DNA from: an uncultured Paracoccaceae bacterium
GTDB lineage: Bacteria; Pseudomonadota; Alphaproteobacteria; Rhodobacterales; Rhodobacteraceae
Direction of reading: 5' to 3'
Assembly: GCA_937900975.1 (NCBI GenBank)
Contig: CALCPC010000529.1
Location: 1-8,435, forward strand
Length of the DNA: 8,435 nucleotides
Shown: one piece after another, positions 7,445 to 8,435 of the stretch
Numbering within the stretch: the stretch's first letter is position 1
How the letters are laid out: each line of letters starts with the position of its first letter
Made by a program: the position numbers and the translations under genes
The notes under the pieces: generated by a model
The model's database searches: none
Told to the model about the DNA's origin: nothing
Seen by the model: the letters and a program-made list of their open reading frames with translations, nothing else

Positions 7445-8335
7445 TTAGGCCTCCCTCAGCGCCGGGTCACCTTCGAGCCGGTCGATATCCGCGTACTTAC
7501 CCGCCGCTTCCGGCCCCTCGGCGTATTCGAGCCAGGAGCGGAAGAAAAACGCCCAGGCCTGTACGAACATCAAACCGGCAAAGGCCACGAGCAGGATTTT
7601 GAAGAGGAAATAGGCATCGAACCCGTTGGGCGAGAAGCCGATGGTTTCGACGTTCCATTTCAGAATGCGGGATTTCTGCTCAATCACCCGCTGCGCGCTT
7701 TCAGAGGCGTTGATCTGCGGCGTCACAAGATGGCGCCACAGAAAAAACCAGCCAAAAAGCCAGATCATGATGGTCGAGGGCATCATAAAAAAGAGCGCGC
7801 CGAACATGTCGACGACGCGCTTGCCGCGATGCTTTAACCCTGCATAGACGAGGTCGCCGAGCACATGGCCGCCTTGGACAAAGGTGTATCCACAGCAGAG
7901 CACGACAATCATGGCGTTGTAGAGCTTCAGCTCCTCCGACCACCATGACAGATCACGGGTGAAGGCCGCGCCGAAAGGGCCGAAGGAAATTTCCGATACC
8001 CGGAAGACGCGCTGCAAAAAGACGATCATCACCTGCTGCAGCACCATCAAAAGGGCGGCCCAGGCGGTGAGGCGGCCAAGCGCGTTGGCAAAGCCTTCGA
8101 TCCCGACCACGACGCCCCAAAGGATCCGGCGCTGCCAGATACCGATGGCGAAAAGCACCACGAAGATGTTGAAGACGGCAAAGAAAAACTCAACCGAGCC
8201 GCCGTAGTAAATGAACCGGGCAAGCGCTTGTTTGTCAGACCAATCCAGCCAGGCCGATGGGTTCAAAAGCGCCCAGCCGATGTTGTAAAAGCCTACCGCC
8301 ACATTGACGACAAGCCAGCGAAGACCGTCGAGCAT
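7445..8335 (-). CDS. TRAP transporter small permease (DctQ family)
   Basis: DctQ proteins are small inner-membrane partners that pair with DctM and help dock the periplasmic binding protein. This 296-residue protein has hydrophobic helices near residues 48-68, 90-110, 138-154, 178-201 and 244-266. Characteristic DctQ features are an aromatic-acidic block before the third helix (DLSWWSEELKLYNAMIVVL, 128-146) and GGHVLGDLVYAGL (155-167), the family's G-x-H-V-x-x-D-L motif. It is longer than the roughly 160-200 residues of simple DctQ proteins, with an N-terminal amphipathic region of about 45 residues, a hydrophilic loop (about 202-240) and a charged C-terminal tail. I infer the larger COG4665-like type. 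The ATG at 8335 follows a GGGGGGA tract. Its TAA is one base from the dctM ATG (TAATATG), so the two are cotranscribed and probably coupled. The transported solute cannot be told from sequence. Confidence 0.92.
   Translation of the reverse strand: MLDGLRWLVVNVAVGFYNIGWALLNPSAWLDWSDKQALARFIYYGGSVEFFFAVFNIFVVLFAIGIWQRRILWGVVVGIEGFANALGRLTAWAALLMVLQQVMIVFLQRVFRVSEISFGPFGAAFTRDLSWWSEELKLYNAMIVVLCCGYTFVQGGHVLGDLVYAGLKHRGKRVVDMFGALFFMMPSTIMIWLFGWFFLWRHLVTPQINASESAQRVIEQKSRILKWNVETIGFSPNGFDAYFLFKILLVAFAGLMFVQAWAFFFRSWLEYAEGPEAAGKYADIDRLEGDPALREA
7450..7457 (-). promoter_or_regulatory. Ribosome binding site of dctM
   Basis: The - strand reads GAGGGAGG, ending 6 bases before the ATG at 7443 and lying inside the last codons of dctQ. 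It is the strongest ribosome binding site in this operon and shows that the large permease start at 7443 is genuine and selected for, even though the frame is later interrupted. Confidence 0.75.
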
Positions 8336-8435
8336 CGCGCGTCCCCCCGGGTTGGGTACCGGCCCAGGGGGCGGGGACCGAACGGGTTGACGAGAACGCG
8401 GGGGCGGTGGGCGGCGGAAGCGCCAAGAGGGCGGC
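8336..8435 (-). other. Region upstream of dctQ, no gene recognised; expected dctP-dctQ gap
   Basis: These last 100 bases are very GC rich and biased toward G on the + strand. I see no credible coding sequence on either strand. In TRAP operons the binding-protein gene dctP usually lies just upstream, so this is probably a dctP-dctQ spacer or the operon leader; the window ends before either can be confirmed. The dctQ ribosome binding site lies at about 8342-8348, within an inverted repeat. Confidence 0.5.
8341..8378 (-). repeat. GC-rich inverted repeat covering the dctQ ribosome binding site
   Basis: On the + strand GTCCCC (8341-8346) and GGGGAC (8373-8378) are perfect inverted arms. Between them GGG (8349-8351) can pair with CCC (8363-8365), and the C run 8343-8348 can alternatively pair with GGGGG (8367-8371) around one bulged A. 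In the dctQ mRNA either fold would place the GGGGGGA ribosome binding site inside a stem. No T run follows, so it is not a typical intrinsic terminator. It could act as an mRNA stabiliser for an upstream dctP or lower dctQ translation; both are inferences. Confidence 0.5.

Noticed and set aside
8413..8424. GGCG-GAAG-CGCC mini hairpin as a terminator of an upstream gene.
   Set aside because: The stem is only 4 base pairs and no T run follows on either strand.

Overview
The window looks like chromosomal DNA of a high-GC alphaproteobacterium, most likely of the Rhodobacterales/Roseobacter group. I base this on the gene order (pqiA-like, radA, cvpA, purF, SDR), the Fe-S type PurF, and the long form of the TRAP large permease. 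The assignment comes from recognising families and gene order, not from a database search.

Left part (about 1-5093, + strand): a tightly packed, co-directional run. It holds the end of a paraquat-inducible protein A (PqiA) family membrane protein, the recombination and repair ATPase RadA, the membrane protein CvpA, and PurF, the first enzyme of de novo purine synthesis. A small calcineurin-like metallophosphoesterase and a short-chain dehydrogenase (SDR) family protein follow. The last three genes are joined by ATGA start/stop overlaps, so they are probably translationally coupled. The only gap of any size in this run is 56 bases before purF, and I see no promoter or terminator there.

Right part (about 5080-8435, - strand): a TRAP (tripartite ATP-independent periplasmic) transporter operon, transcribed toward the first block and overlapping its end by 14 bases. 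dctQ (small permease) comes first, followed one base later by dctM (large permease). A dctP gene for the periplasmic binding protein would be expected just upstream, beyond the right edge. The large permease reading frame is interrupted by one in-frame amber codon at 6418-6420. The same frame stays open and family-like on both sides, so this is one long DctM of about 787 codons cut in two by a single stop. It may be a recent nonsense mutation, a sequence error, or less likely a functional split or readthrough.

Most of the window is ordinary housekeeping and transport. Points worth a second look are the amber codon, the large extra segments in DctM, the SDR protein lacking the usual catalytic serine, the coupled phosphoesterase, and a GC-rich inverted repeat over the dctQ ribosome binding site. 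I found no RNA genes, CRISPR arrays, insertion sequences or attachment sites, and no convincing evidence of a wholly new system.
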